Below, in pieces: positions 52,557-60,249 of a stretch of 64,000 bases of DNA. Under the pieces are notes generated by a model that saw nothing but the letters and a program-made list of their open reading frames with translations, was not told the DNA's origin and did not search any database. The DNA comes from Scandinavium sp036271055 (GTDB lineage Bacteria; Pseudomonadota; Gammaproteobacteria; Enterobacterales; Enterobacteriaceae). Where the stretch lies: the NCBI RefSeq assembly GCF_036271055.1, contig NZ_DATBBJ010000074.1:1-64000 (forward strand). Direction: 5' to 3'. The position numbers were made by a program, and so were the translations under genes. Each line of letters starts with the position of its first letter. The first letter of the stretch is position 1.

Positions 52557-53249
52557 TTATGCGCCGCAGCGGCTTTCGTCAATGGTGCAAAGACTTTCTC
52601 GCAGCGGAATAATGTCGCCTTCCCAGCCGTTTGCGTATTTGCGCCCGGTTAACAGCAGGTCTCCATTGTCGGCGCGAACGATCAGTTGCCCGTTTTCATC
52701 CCACAGTGCGCTGCCGCCCGCATAATTGGATTTCAACACCGCGATAGCATATCTATGTGCCAGGCGCTGGAGCTGCTGCACGGATTGTTGTTGCTGAAAT
52801 TCGCAGGTGCTGGTGCCGGTTGCCAAAAGAGAGGCAAAAGGATCGAGTTCGCTACCTGATGCATCGGGTGCCAGAACGCTGACATGCCGGGCCAGAGGTG
52901 ACAGACAGATTCCCTGGCCTTGATGCAGGGTGAGTGGTGCCGCGACGCCAGGGATAAAAATAGCGACGCCTTTACTGCGTTCGCTGTCCATTTCTACGGG
53001 TAATCCGGCAACGATAGTCATGCCATGACGCGCGGCCGCATAGCTCAGAGGATGCAGCAATTCTTCATCAGGCGGTGGAGGGAGTGGGGCGCTGGTCTCG
53101 GGACCGGTCAATGACATTTCCGGGAATACGAGGAGCTGACAGGCCAATTTTGAGGCCGCTTCGATAAAACGTAAATGGTGGGCAATATTTTCCGCAACGC
53201 TCCTGTTGCGGGCTGTGTACTGTGCAGCAGCGATCGTCCATGCAGGCAT
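52557..53249 (-). CDS. yobB: Carbon-nitrogen hydrolase-like protein YobB
   Basis: 230 residues; E. coli YobB has 218. It resembles the nitrilase/C-N hydrolase family: the start MPAWTIAAAQ, VFPEMSLTG with the usual Glu, and the late AVLKSNYAGGSALWDENG strand pair. It is shorter than true family members, and the usual Lys and Cys blocks are not clear (a Gln stands in GQGICLSPL), so activity is doubtful. Function is unknown. It lies 28 bases upstream of exoX on the same strand. Confidence 0.85.
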   Translation of the reverse strand: MPAWTIAAAQYTARNRSVAENIAHHLRFIEAASKLACQLLVFPEMSLTGPETSAPLPPPPDEELLHPLSYAAARHGMTIVAGLPVEMDSERSKGVAIFIPGVAAPLTLHQGQGICLSPLARHVSVLAPDASGSELDPFASLLATGTSTCEFQQQQSVQQLQRLAHRYAIAVLKSNYAGGSALWDENGQLIVRADNGDLLLTGRKYANGWEGDIIPLRESLCTIDESRCGA

Positions 53250-53357
53250 AGTGGCTTCCTTTACACTTTTCCAGACTCAGCATCCCTGAGTCAGTCGTCA
53301 GAATAGTCTCAGGATTGTAGCAGGGCTAATGTAAGGAAGTGTAACAGCCGGTAATTC

Positions 53358-53588
53358 TTACTTCGGTTTTGGTTCGTAAGGCAGACGGGATAAATTGACT
53401 GAGGCCAGACGGTGCGCAATTAATCGCTCGCGAAACCAATCGCGCAGATGTGCAGGCTGCTCGCGTTCCACCACTTCTGCCACGATCGGCATATTGTAGC
53501 GCTCTTTAAATGCGACGCCAGCGGCGGCTAAATCGACATTAACTTTGTCCATCTCATCCTGGGGGAGAGTGGCCAGATTGATGTTCAT
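53358..53588 (-). CDS. holE: DNA polymerase III theta subunit
   Basis: 76 residues, as in E. coli. The small helical theta subunit binds and steadies the epsilon proofreading subunit in the polymerase core. Conserved PQDEMDKVNVDLAAAGVAFKER and the ending SRLPYEPKPK leave little doubt. Stand-alone gene, divergent from yobA. Confidence 0.97.
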   Translation of the reverse strand: MNINLATLPQDEMDKVNVDLAAAGVAFKERYNMPIVAEVVEREQPAHLRDWFRERLIAHRLASVNLSRLPYEPKPK

Positions 53589-53727
53589 CTTGGGCTCCTT
53601 CTGTTGACGGGGCAGAAAGTACTAAGAGCGCCGCGAAATAGCAAGACTAACCCGCGGTGAATCTCGACGTAAACATGATACAGAGTTATTCTCTCCCTCA
53701 GATATATAACGAAAGGGAATGAAGAAA

Positions 53728-54102
53728 ATGAACCGTATCGCCTCACGCGCGCTGCGCACCGGAGTTTTCCTGACCTGTGTTTTAACCACCTCCGCGGCGT
53801 TTGCTCATGCGCACCTGAAACATCAATACCCCGCCGCTGATGCGCAGGTAACGGCAGCTCCGCAGGCGCTCACGCTGAATTTCTCCGAAGGTATTGAAGT
53901 GAAATTCAGTGGCGTAACGCTGACGGGCCCTCAGGAGGCAAACATTCCTGTCGGCGCGGTGAAACTCAATGAGAAAGATAACACCCAACTGATTGCCCCC
54001 ATTGAACAGTCGCTCAAACCTGGCGATTACACCGTTGACTGGCACGTGGTGTCGGTAGACGGACACAAAACCAAAGGCCAGTACCACTTCAGCGTGAAAT
54101 AA
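53728..54102 (+). CDS. yobA: CopC-like copper-binding periplasmic protein YobA
   Basis: 124 residues from the ATG at 53728, equal to E. coli YobA; an ATG three codons earlier (53719) lies too close to the AAAGGGA ribosome site. After the signal peptide (ending FA-HAHL) the mature protein begins with His, typical of CopC copper-binding proteins. HAHLKHQYPAADAQV and DWHVVSVDGHKTKG contain the likely copper ligands. It is followed 2 bases later by yebZ (CopD type). Confidence 0.93.
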   Translation: MNRIASRALRTGVFLTCVLTTSAAFAHAHLKHQYPAADAQVTAAPQALTLNFSEGIEVKFSGVTLTGPQEANIPVGAVKLNEKDNTQLIAPIEQSLKPGDYTVDWHVVSVDGHKTKGQYHFSVK

Positions 54103-54104
54103 TC

Positions 54105-54974
54105 GTGCTGACATCACTATACGTTGGGGTCAGATGCTTGCATTTTATTGCGGTGATGCTGGCCTTCGGTCTGGTACTGTACGGCGCGTGGTGGGCAACT
54201 CCTCAGCTTCGTCGCCTGATGATGCAGCGCTTTTTGCCCGTACTGCGTGTGGCACTGCTGGTTAATGCGGTTTCAGCCACGTTGATTTTAATGTTGCAGG
54301 GTGGCCTGATGGGCAACGGCTGGCATGACGTTTTCCAGCCTGATGTCTGGCTTGCCGTCGTAGGTACGCGCTTTGGCAGTGTCTGGCTGTGGCAGATTCT
54401 GCTGACGTGGATTGCGCTGGTGGTCGCTTGCATCAAGCCACATCGGCTCGCTTCGCTGGTCCTCATTCTTTGTATCGCGCAATTTCTGCTCATGGCGGGT
54501 GTCGGTCATGCGGCGATGCGTGAGGGCATCATCGGTGTCTTACAGCGGATGAATCACGCCGTTCACCTGTTATGTGCCGGTGCCTGGTTTGGCGGACTCC
54601 TGCCATTTTTGTATTGTCTGCGGCTGGCGAAGGGGCAATGGCGCACTTCGGCCATCAATACCATGATGCGCTATTCACGTTACGGGCATCTTGCCGTGGC
54701 AGGCGTGGTGCTGAGTGGCATCGCCAATGCATGGCTGATTCAGGGGCAACTGGTGACCGCATCAGCATATGGCACTTTGTTATTAGTGAAATGTGCGCTC
54801 GTGGCGCTGATGGTGGTAATCGCGTTGGTGAACAGGTATGTTCTGGTGCCGAGGATGGCGACAGACCGGCAGCGCACTCAGACGCTGTTTCTGCGAACCA
54901 CTCAGGCAGAAATGATTTTAGGGGTTCTGGTCATCGCGGCAGTCAGTCTGTTCGCGACCTGGGAACCGTTCTGA
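54105..54974 (+). CDS. yebZ: CopD-family inner-membrane protein YebZ
   Basis: 289 residues from a GTG start, with about eight membrane segments. It belongs to the CopD family, thought to carry copper across or within the inner membrane together with CopC-type YobA. His residues in HFIAVMLAFG, GVGHAAMREG and RMNHAVHLL are possible ligands. It forms an operon with yobA and yebY. Confidence 0.92.
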   Translation: MLTSLYVGVRCLHFIAVMLAFGLVLYGAWWATPQLRRLMMQRFLPVLRVALLVNAVSATLILMLQGGLMGNGWHDVFQPDVWLAVVGTRFGSVWLWQILLTWIALVVACIKPHRLASLVLILCIAQFLLMAGVGHAAMREGIIGVLQRMNHAVHLLCAGAWFGGLLPFLYCLRLAKGQWRTSAINTMMRYSRYGHLAVAGVVLSGIANAWLIQGQLVTASAYGTLLLVKCALVALMVVIALVNRYVLVPRMATDRQRTQTLFLRTTQAEMILGVLVIAAVSLFATWEPF

Positions 54975-54990
54975 ATAAAGTGGCTAAAAG

Positions 54991-55329
54991 ATGAAAAAAT
55001 TCGTTTTATCAATGTTGTTATTGGCAACATCTGGAACTGCTCTGGCAGCACCGCAAATTATTACCGTCAGCCGATTTGAAGTTGGCAAAGCGCAGTGGGC
55101 ATTTAACCGCGAAGAAGTGATGCTCACTTGCCGTCCGGGTCATGCGTTGTACGCGATAAACCCCAGCACTCTGGTGCAGTATCCACTGAATGCGGTGGCT
55201 GAACAGGAAGTGAAAGAGGGTAAAACCAACGCCCAACCGATCTCCGTTATTCAGGTCGACGATCCGGCTCATGCAGGTCAAAAAATGAGTCTGGAACCGT
55301 TTATCACGCGCGCAGAGAAACTGTGCTGA
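54991..55329 (+). CDS. yebY: DUF2511 periplasmic protein YebY
   Basis: 112 residues with a signal peptide (cleavage near ALA-APQI) and two Cys near CRPG and the C-terminal LC end. It is the third gene of the yobA-yebZ-yebY set, which in E. coli has been linked to copper handling. A terminator follows. Confidence 0.92.
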   Translation: MKKFVLSMLLLATSGTALAAPQIITVSRFEVGKAQWAFNREEVMLTCRPGHALYAINPSTLVQYPLNAVAEQEVKEGKTNAQPISVIQVDDPAHAGQKMSLEPFITRAEKLC

Positions 55330-55358
55330 GCGAAGCGATAACCTCTTGACCGACAATA

Positions 55359-55400
55359 AAAAACCGCAAGATTTTCTGACGAAAGCTTGCGGTTTTTGTT
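55359..55400. terminator. Terminator of yobA-yebZ-yebY (bidirectional form)
   Basis: AAAAACCGCAAG (55359-55370) pairs with CTTGCGGTTTTT (55386-55397), with T-runs on both strands. It ends the yebY operon and could also stop antisense transcription coming from the SdsR region. Confidence 0.88.
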
Positions 55401-55470
55401 TTTTGTGACACGTTGCTCACGGTTTTTTTCTGACCACTTTTGTCGCGGACTGGAAAACCTGGCACGGTCA

Positions 55471-55481
55471 TCTATTCTTAA
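55471..55481 (+). promoter_or_regulatory. sdsR: SigmaS-type -10 of sdsR
   Basis: TCTATTCTTAA matches the extended sigmaS -10 (KCTAYACTTAA) except for one base and ends 3 bases before the SdsR start. Confidence 0.75.
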
Positions 55482-55484
55482 AGG

Positions 55485-55588
55485 GCAAGGCGACTTTAGC
55501 CTGCATTAATGCCAACTTTTAGCGCACGGCTCTCTCCCAAGAGCCATTTCCCTGGACCGAATACAGGAATCGTATTCGGTCTCTTTTT
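55485..55588 (+). ncRNA. sdsR: SdsR (RyeB) stationary-phase small RNA
   Basis: About 104 nt almost identical to the E. coli/Salmonella SdsR as I recall it: it begins GCAAGGCGA, contains the AGCGCACGGCTCTCTCCCAA region and ends with a stem (GACCGAATAC at 55555-55564 with GTATTCGGTC at 55572-55581) plus TCTTTTT. SdsR is an Hfq-dependent sRNA made under sigmaS control that represses several mRNAs by pairing. The location between yebY and pphA is the conserved one, although two extra genes now lie between it and pphA. Confidence 0.95.
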
Positions 55589-56065
55589 ATCTGTAATTCA
55601 CATCAATGACTTACAGCGCCATTCCCGAAAATTCCCCACACTTTCGTGACTGACCTGAGTTCTTTTATATCACATCAAAGTCACTCTTAACATTTTTTTT
55701 ACACTAAAGTGTGCCGCGATTTAGGCGAAATTTTGACGCCTTTATTGACACTCTGAATGGGGAAAAAAGCAGAAAAAAGGCAAAAAAAATCCCCTTCACT
55801 TCGCAGGGTAAAGGGGAAAAGCTTGCAATGAATATTATATTTCGGACTTACTTTTTGCGGCTTTACAGGGATATGCAGCGCCGCGAGGTTTGGTCTGAAA
55901 GTTGCGCGTCCAGGAATGGAGTCAATCAGACCTGAAACGTAGGTCAATGAGTGCTCACGCAGAATCACTCGTTGTCATAAGTTTCATGAATAATGGTATT
56001 GATCCACGCGCTTGGGTTCAAATGACAACTTGTTTATTTTTGAATACACGGCGTGAGAAAGGGCG
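55589..56065. other. AT-rich region between SdsR and a small membrane protein gene
   Basis: Nearly 480 bases with no convincing gene. It holds a minus-strand terminator at 55782-55817 and an inverted repeat GGTCTGA/TCAGACC (near 55893-55933). An 89-codon minus-strand frame (55699-55968) runs through the terminator and looks like chance. Confidence 0.5.
55782..55817 (-). terminator. Minus-strand terminator downstream of the small membrane protein
   Basis: TCCCCTT (55790-55796) pairs with AAGGGGA (55811-55817); on the minus strand the stem is followed by eight T (complement of 55782-55789). It shows that a transcript from the right ends here. Confidence 0.75.
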
Positions 56066-56206
56066 TTATTGGGGCGTGACAATATCCGGGTAGAGCAGGG
56101 TTTCAAGATAGCTGACGAAGATCCAGATTTGGTTGCTGAAGATAAACCAGAAGCCAATAATCAGCACCAAAACAACAAGGATTATCAGCGTAATTTCAGT
56201 TTTGCT
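56066..56206 (-). CDS. Small single-pass membrane protein (unrecognised)
   Basis: 47 residues from the ATG at 56206: MSKTEIT, then a strongly hydrophobic segment (about residues 6-31) and a short tail ending DIVTPQ. I do not recognise the family. The clean membrane segment, an out-of-frame neighbour and the downstream minus-strand terminator favour a real gene. The ribosome site before this ATG is weak, and in-frame ATGs further upstream (up to 56281) could give up to 71 residues. Confidence 0.5.
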   Translation of the reverse strand, partial: SKTEITLIILVVLVLIIGFWFIFSNQIWIFVSYLETLLYPDIVTPQ

Positions 56207-56336
56207 CATAGCAACAGGATACCGCAAGCGAGGCATGACAGGAGTATTATGATGATAGCGAAACATCATGGCCTCGTGCAACGGCTATGCGCGATGGCCT
56301 CTGCCAGATGACCAGCAGATGCCAAAACCGATTGGA

Positions 56337-57287
56337 TCAAATGGAGGGGAATAGCGTGTTGAATTGTGCCGCCATGTCATCCAGCAGCGCGAAACGACGG
56401 CGGTACTCTGCACGTTTTTTACTGGCAATATCTTCCAGCGATTTGCGTTCCTGTTGCAGGGGCAACTGCCAGCGGAATTCGTTTATTTTGACGCCTTCAA
56501 TGGATGCCCAAAATTCATCATAACTGGCATGGAAATGGCGGCCTTTGCTGAAACGGTAGCGCAGCGCGCGGAAGACATGTCCGTTATCACTGACGCCAGA
56601 CAATGTGGTTATGCCACATTGCATTGCCATTAATCCAAAGCATTCAATCAGGATCCGCTTAGGGAATAATCCGTAGCAGGCGCGAGTGGCGTGCTTAATG
56701 GCGTCACGGGATACCTCACGACGAGGACCTTGCAAACCGCCAATGATAAGTTCCCAACCCTCTTTGCCACGGGCAATGCTGAAAGTCGTACTGGCAAGCA
56801 CTGTGTTGTCTGCGTTGCAGAACCAGAGCGTGCTTTCCCCTTCGCGCTCAGCTTTGTGCGCGCAGGAGGCGTAAAGCGTAAATTGCGCACCGTCTTTACC
56901 TTCGAAAGCCAGAAGTTCTGTGGCTTTTGTTGCTGTCAGGGCGCTGGCAAGCCGGGGGTTTTTAAGTGAATCAATAAACTGATAATGGCTAACGATAGCG
57001 CTGGCGCGTTGAGTCGATGAAAGCCCACGCGCAAGATATTGTCGATGCGTTTTGCTTGGCAATGTTGTCTGAGCATTCAGCAGTTTTTTAAAATCAGCCC
57101 GCTGGCTCAGCGTGTCCAGCATCAGACGAGTTGAACGATAAAAAAGTATCGTGCGCAGCAAAAACTTCAACCGATAGTCCGCCTTTTTCCAGATCGGTGC
57201 CGGGGATAATCGTCCGCTGACCAGATCGGAAATAATATGGGTTTGTGGGGGAAGTGTTTGCTCAGAATACAGGGTGTTGTCCGACAC
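56337..57287 (-). CDS. VirK/YbjX family protein (DUF535)
   Basis: 316 residues, full length for the DUF535 family, which includes Shigella VirK and E. coli YbjX; members are linked to surface-protein localisation and resistance to antimicrobial peptides, without a known reaction. Family blocks seen are LLAFEGKDGAQFTLYASC, GLQGPR, KRILIECFGLMAMQCG and RRFALLDDMAAQ near the end. E. coli K-12 has no such gene at this place, so it is probably an extra paralogue. It lies 164 bases from pphA, divergent. Confidence 0.85.
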   Translation of the reverse strand: MSDNTLYSEQTLPPQTHIISDLVSGRLSPAPIWKKADYRLKFLLRTILFYRSTRLMLDTLSQRADFKKLLNAQTTLPSKTHRQYLARGLSSTQRASAIVSHYQFIDSLKNPRLASALTATKATELLAFEGKDGAQFTLYASCAHKAEREGESTLWFCNADNTVLASTTFSIARGKEGWELIIGGLQGPRREVSRDAIKHATRACYGLFPKRILIECFGLMAMQCGITTLSGVSDNGHVFRALRYRFSKGRHFHASYDEFWASIEGVKINEFRWQLPLQQERKSLEDIASKKRAEYRRRFALLDDMAAQFNTLFPSI

Positions 57288-57451
57288 GATAATAACCTCA
57301 TCATTTCTATGAGACTATTTTAACGGTCGCCGTGGATAAAATTAACGCATCGGGCGGCTTTATTCCCTGTCTGTTTAGCCTTGATTGAAGTTGTGGGAAA
57401 ATACCAGCCAGAGCCATGCATCTTCTATACTCAATATACGAGGATGAAATT

Positions 57452-58096
57452 ATGTATCAGAGAATCGATGGTAATCAATGGCGACATATATGGCTCATCG
57501 GCGATCTGCATGGTTGCTTTAATGCATTGATGTCTGAGCTAAAAAAACAAAAATTTAATCCCTATCAGGATCTCCTTATCTCAGTTGGCGACCTGATTGA
57601 CCGTGGACCTGACAGCCTGAAATGCCTCGAACTTATCCATCAACCCTGGTTTTTGGCTATTCGCGGTAACCATGAACAAATGGCAATGGATGCGCTTGAA
57701 CATCAGCAGTTGTCGCTGTGGGAATTGAACGGAGGAGAATGGTTTGAGCATTGTTCTGCAAATCAACAAGCCACGGCGCTGAGCTTACTCCGTGAATGTA
57801 ACCAGCTGCCCTATATCATTGAAGTGGATACGGATTCAGGCATTCATGTTATTGCTCATGCAGATTACCCAGCGAAGCATTATCAATGGTTACAGGAAGT
57901 GGACTGGCATCGGGTGCTGTGGGACAGGCAGCGTCTGAGTGATCATTTGGCTGGTCATCACACCGACATCGACGGGGCGGATCACTTCTGGTTTGGGCAT
58001 ACGCCACTGAAACACCGCTACGATGCTCTGAATCAGCACTATATCGATACCGGGGCGGTGTTCGGCGGTGAACTTACGTTGGTCCAGCTTCAGTGA
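57452..58096 (+). CDS. pphA: Serine/threonine protein phosphatase 1 (PphA/PrpA)
   Basis: 214 residues from the ATG at 57452, preceded by GAGG at 8 bases; E. coli PphA has 218. It is a metallophosphatase of the PPP family acting on phosphoproteins, with a role in response to misfolded proteins in E. coli. Metal-binding motifs GDLHGC, GDLIDRGPDS, RGNHEQM and the C-terminal FGHTP are complete. An in-frame ATG at 57416 has no support. Confidence 0.93.
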   Translation: MYQRIDGNQWRHIWLIGDLHGCFNALMSELKKQKFNPYQDLLISVGDLIDRGPDSLKCLELIHQPWFLAIRGNHEQMAMDALEHQQLSLWELNGGEWFEHCSANQQATALSLLRECNQLPYIIEVDTDSGIHVIAHADYPAKHYQWLQEVDWHRVLWDRQRLSDHLAGHHTDIDGADHFWFGHTPLKHRYDALNQHYIDTGAVFGGELTLVQLQ

Positions 58097-58108
58097 TGCA
58101 CTTCATTT

Positions 58109-58300
58109 TTAGAGATCGCTGTACGCCTGAGCCGGGCGCCAAAAACCATCAATAAAATCTTCGACAGGGAAGCAGCCGCCATGGCGTATACGCTGATCGT
58201 CCATGGCGTGTATGCATTGTGGCTCGGTGTTATACACCTCCACTACGAGGTCTTCGCAGCCGCCGTCGAGATAACAGATAAACAGAACCAGAGCGAACAT
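58109..58300 (-). CDS. yebW: Uncharacterised small protein YebW
   Basis: 63 residues from the ATG at 58300, the E. coli length. A hydrophobic start (MFALVLFICYLDGGCEDL) and four Cys suggest an exported or membrane-attached protein with disulfides. The function is unknown. Convergent with pphA. Confidence 0.9.
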   Translation of the reverse strand: MFALVLFICYLDGGCEDLVVEVYNTEPQCIHAMDDQRIRHGGCFPVEDFIDGFWRPAQAYSDL

Positions 58301-58364
58301 CGCGTCCTCACACTCATGAATCATGTCTTAAGTGTAAGAGAGATAAGCGAAAGGGGAAATAATT

Positions 58365-58390
58365 AACCCGCCGAAGGGCGGGTTCCTTTT
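58365..58390. terminator. Terminator between yebV and yebW
   Basis: AACCCGCC (58365-58372) and GGCGGGTT (58377-58384) form an 8-bp stem with a GAAG loop. The flanks are T-rich on the plus strand (TTCCTTTT) and moderately so on the minus strand. It lies just after the yebV stop. Confidence 0.75.
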
Positions 58391-58393
58391 GAG

Positions 58394-58633
58394 TCAGGCA
58401 AGGCGCATGACCCAGGCGTCGGACTTACTGTCGTAATGTTTGCGGTAGAGGACGGAGTGTTCGCCATCGAGAATGGCAGGAACGCTGGTTTCGGCATCCC
58501 ATGCATCAAGCTGCATGCATAAATCAGGATCGGATTTACAGGGAATGCTTAACGTTCGCTCCCCTTGCTGCTCGCCATGCAGCTCGCCGTCATCAATTTC
58601 GAAGGCGCCTATGCGTACATTGGTTTTGGTCAT
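58394..58633 (-). CDS. yebV: Uncharacterised conserved protein YebV
   Basis: 79 residues from the ATG at 58633; E. coli YebV has 78. It is clearly the same protein (VRIGAFEIDDGELHGE, CKSDPDLCMQLDAWDAETS). The start is the second of two tandem ATGs, better spaced from GGGAG. Soluble and acidic; function unknown. In E. coli yebV and yebW are small proteins of the SdsR-pphA neighbourhood. Confidence 0.92.
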   Translation of the reverse strand: MTKTNVRIGAFEIDDGELHGEQQGERTLSIPCKSDPDLCMQLDAWDAETSVPAILDGEHSVLYRKHYDSKSDAWVMRLA

Positions 58634-58748
58634 CATGCTCTCCCGTTGTCTGCGTCTTTTGTGGTACGACCAGTTAGGTCTTCCCATTTTTCAGCCTAGA
58701 CAACGGCGAGCATTTTGCCAGTCAGAACGTGCTTATTTTTGCGTGCCG

Positions 58749-60191
58749 TTAGGCCTTGCCGGAGAACAGTTTTCCGTCACGAACCAACTCTCGAGGGTAA
58801 CTGTTCTTCAGGCGTGTTCCGACTTTTTTTGCCAGTCCTAGCGGATGCCCTTGAAAGGTCACAATAACATCGTCACGCGTCGGCGGTGTTTCTGGCCACA
58901 CGTCCCGACCGCGATACCACTCTTCGGCTTCATTCGGCGTCAGTTCGAAGCGCGAACTTTTTTCGCCCGCGAGTGCGACCACCGCTTCATGCTGCCAGCG
59001 AAAACCTTTATTAAATGTCTCGGCGAGGCGAATGCCGATACGTGAAAAGCGCACTTTGCCCAACAGGGGTTCTATTTCAGACGGGAACAACCAAATTTCT
59101 TTATCGCGTTGCCAGAGGTTAAGGTTATCGCCCCAATGCAAACCGACGGCTTCTGCGGCCTGAACAACCGCCTGAGACTCGCGGGTTTTCATCGGCGCGA
59201 AGGGGAATTTGCCCACTTTGTAGCCGGGAGCAGGAAGGGCATCAATGGCGGCAGTCTTTTTCAGGCGCGCAACGAAGAAACCTTCACAATCGTAAATCTG
59301 TGGGAAGACATGCAGATAGCCTTCTGGCGTGAGTGCCAATTTTGCGCCGTCAAAAAGGGAATCGAGCGGGGTGATTTCTACCGCTTGCGGGTACTGCGCC
59401 AGCAGCCAGTCCAGTACTTCTTCGTTTTCTTCACGGTTCAACGTGCAAGTGGAATACACCAGCGCGCCGCCTGGGCGTAAAGCATGGAACGCGCTGTCGA
59501 TAAGCTCGCGCTGAGTCTGGGCAATCTCACGGTTGCTTTCGGCTGACCAGTTTTTCAGTGCATCAGGATCTTTGCGTACCACGCCTTCACCGGAGCAGGG
59601 CGCATCGAGCAGAATGGCGTCAAAACATTCCGGAAGTGCGGCACCAAAAACGCGGCCGTCAAAATGAGTGAGGGCCACATTGCTGATGCCGCAGCGGCTG
59701 ATATTGGCATGCAAAACTTTGACGCGACTGGCGGAAAATTCGTTGGCTAAAATCGCCCCTTCGTTGCCCATTCGTGCAGCCATTTGGGTCGTTTTGGAAC
59801 CTGGTGCTGCGGCGACGTCCATCACTCGCTGTGGCTGATTGTTATCGGCAAACAGCGCGGTGACGGGCAACATGGAGCTCGCTTCCTGAATATAAAACAG
59901 GCCACTTAAATGTTCGGCGGTGCTGCCTAGCGGCACGGCGTCTTCCTCTTCGCGTTCGATCCAGAACCCTTCTTTGCACCACGGTACGGGCGTCAGTTGC
60001 CAGCCATAAGGCGCAACCAGTTGCAGAAAGTCCGGGACCGAGATTTTAAGCGTATTGACGCGAATACTGCGGCGCAGTGGGCGCTGGCAGGCGGCGATGA
60101 AATCGTCGAAAGAGAGATGGCCCGGCATTGCCGCACGCATCACATCAAGAAAGGAGTCAGGAAGATAAGCCACTAAACGCACCAGATTCAT
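58749..60191 (-). CDS. rsmF: 16S rRNA m5C1407 methyltransferase RsmF
   Basis: 480 residues; E. coli RsmF has 479. It methylates C1407 of 16S rRNA in the assembled 30S subunit. The SAM-binding block DVAAAPGSKTTQ, motif IV DAPCSGEG (Cys) and the second catalytic Cys in STCTLNREEN are present. A C-terminal PUA-like domain follows. It lies directly downstream of letB on the same strand. Confidence 0.97.
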   Translation of the reverse strand: MNLVRLVAYLPDSFLDVMRAAMPGHLSFDDFIAACQRPLRRSIRVNTLKISVPDFLQLVAPYGWQLTPVPWCKEGFWIEREEEDAVPLGSTAEHLSGLFYIQEASSMLPVTALFADNNQPQRVMDVAAAPGSKTTQMAARMGNEGAILANEFSASRVKVLHANISRCGISNVALTHFDGRVFGAALPECFDAILLDAPCSGEGVVRKDPDALKNWSAESNREIAQTQRELIDSAFHALRPGGALVYSTCTLNREENEEVLDWLLAQYPQAVEITPLDSLFDGAKLALTPEGYLHVFPQIYDCEGFFVARLKKTAAIDALPAPGYKVGKFPFAPMKTRESQAVVQAAEAVGLHWGDNLNLWQRDKEIWLFPSEIEPLLGKVRFSRIGIRLAETFNKGFRWQHEAVVALAGEKSSRFELTPNEAEEWYRGRDVWPETPPTRDDVIVTFQGHPLGLAKKVGTRLKNSYPRELVRDGKLFSGKA

Positions 60192-60249
60192 AAACGGGTG
60201 CGCAGTTTAACACAGCGACTCCGGCTTCTTACACCGGAGTCGCTCAGGT

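Larger units (their letters stand above)
55359..55657 (-). ncRNA. sraC: Candidate SraC (RyeA) antisense RNA opposite SdsR
   Basis: In E. coli a longer RNA is transcribed from the strand opposite SdsR. Here the minus strand has a -10-like TATAAA (55669-55664) to the right of SdsR and the bidirectional terminator at 55359-55397 to its left. The ends are guesses from these signals; only the strand relationship and location are supported. Confidence 0.3.

Noticed and set aside
55699..55968. 89-codon minus-strand frame near SdsR
   Set aside because: It runs through a strong terminator hairpin and A/T runs and has no ribosome site; probably chance.
57288..57451. PhoP box upstream of pphA or the DUF535 gene
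   Set aside because: Only one TGTTTA-like half-site is clear; the second half does not fit.
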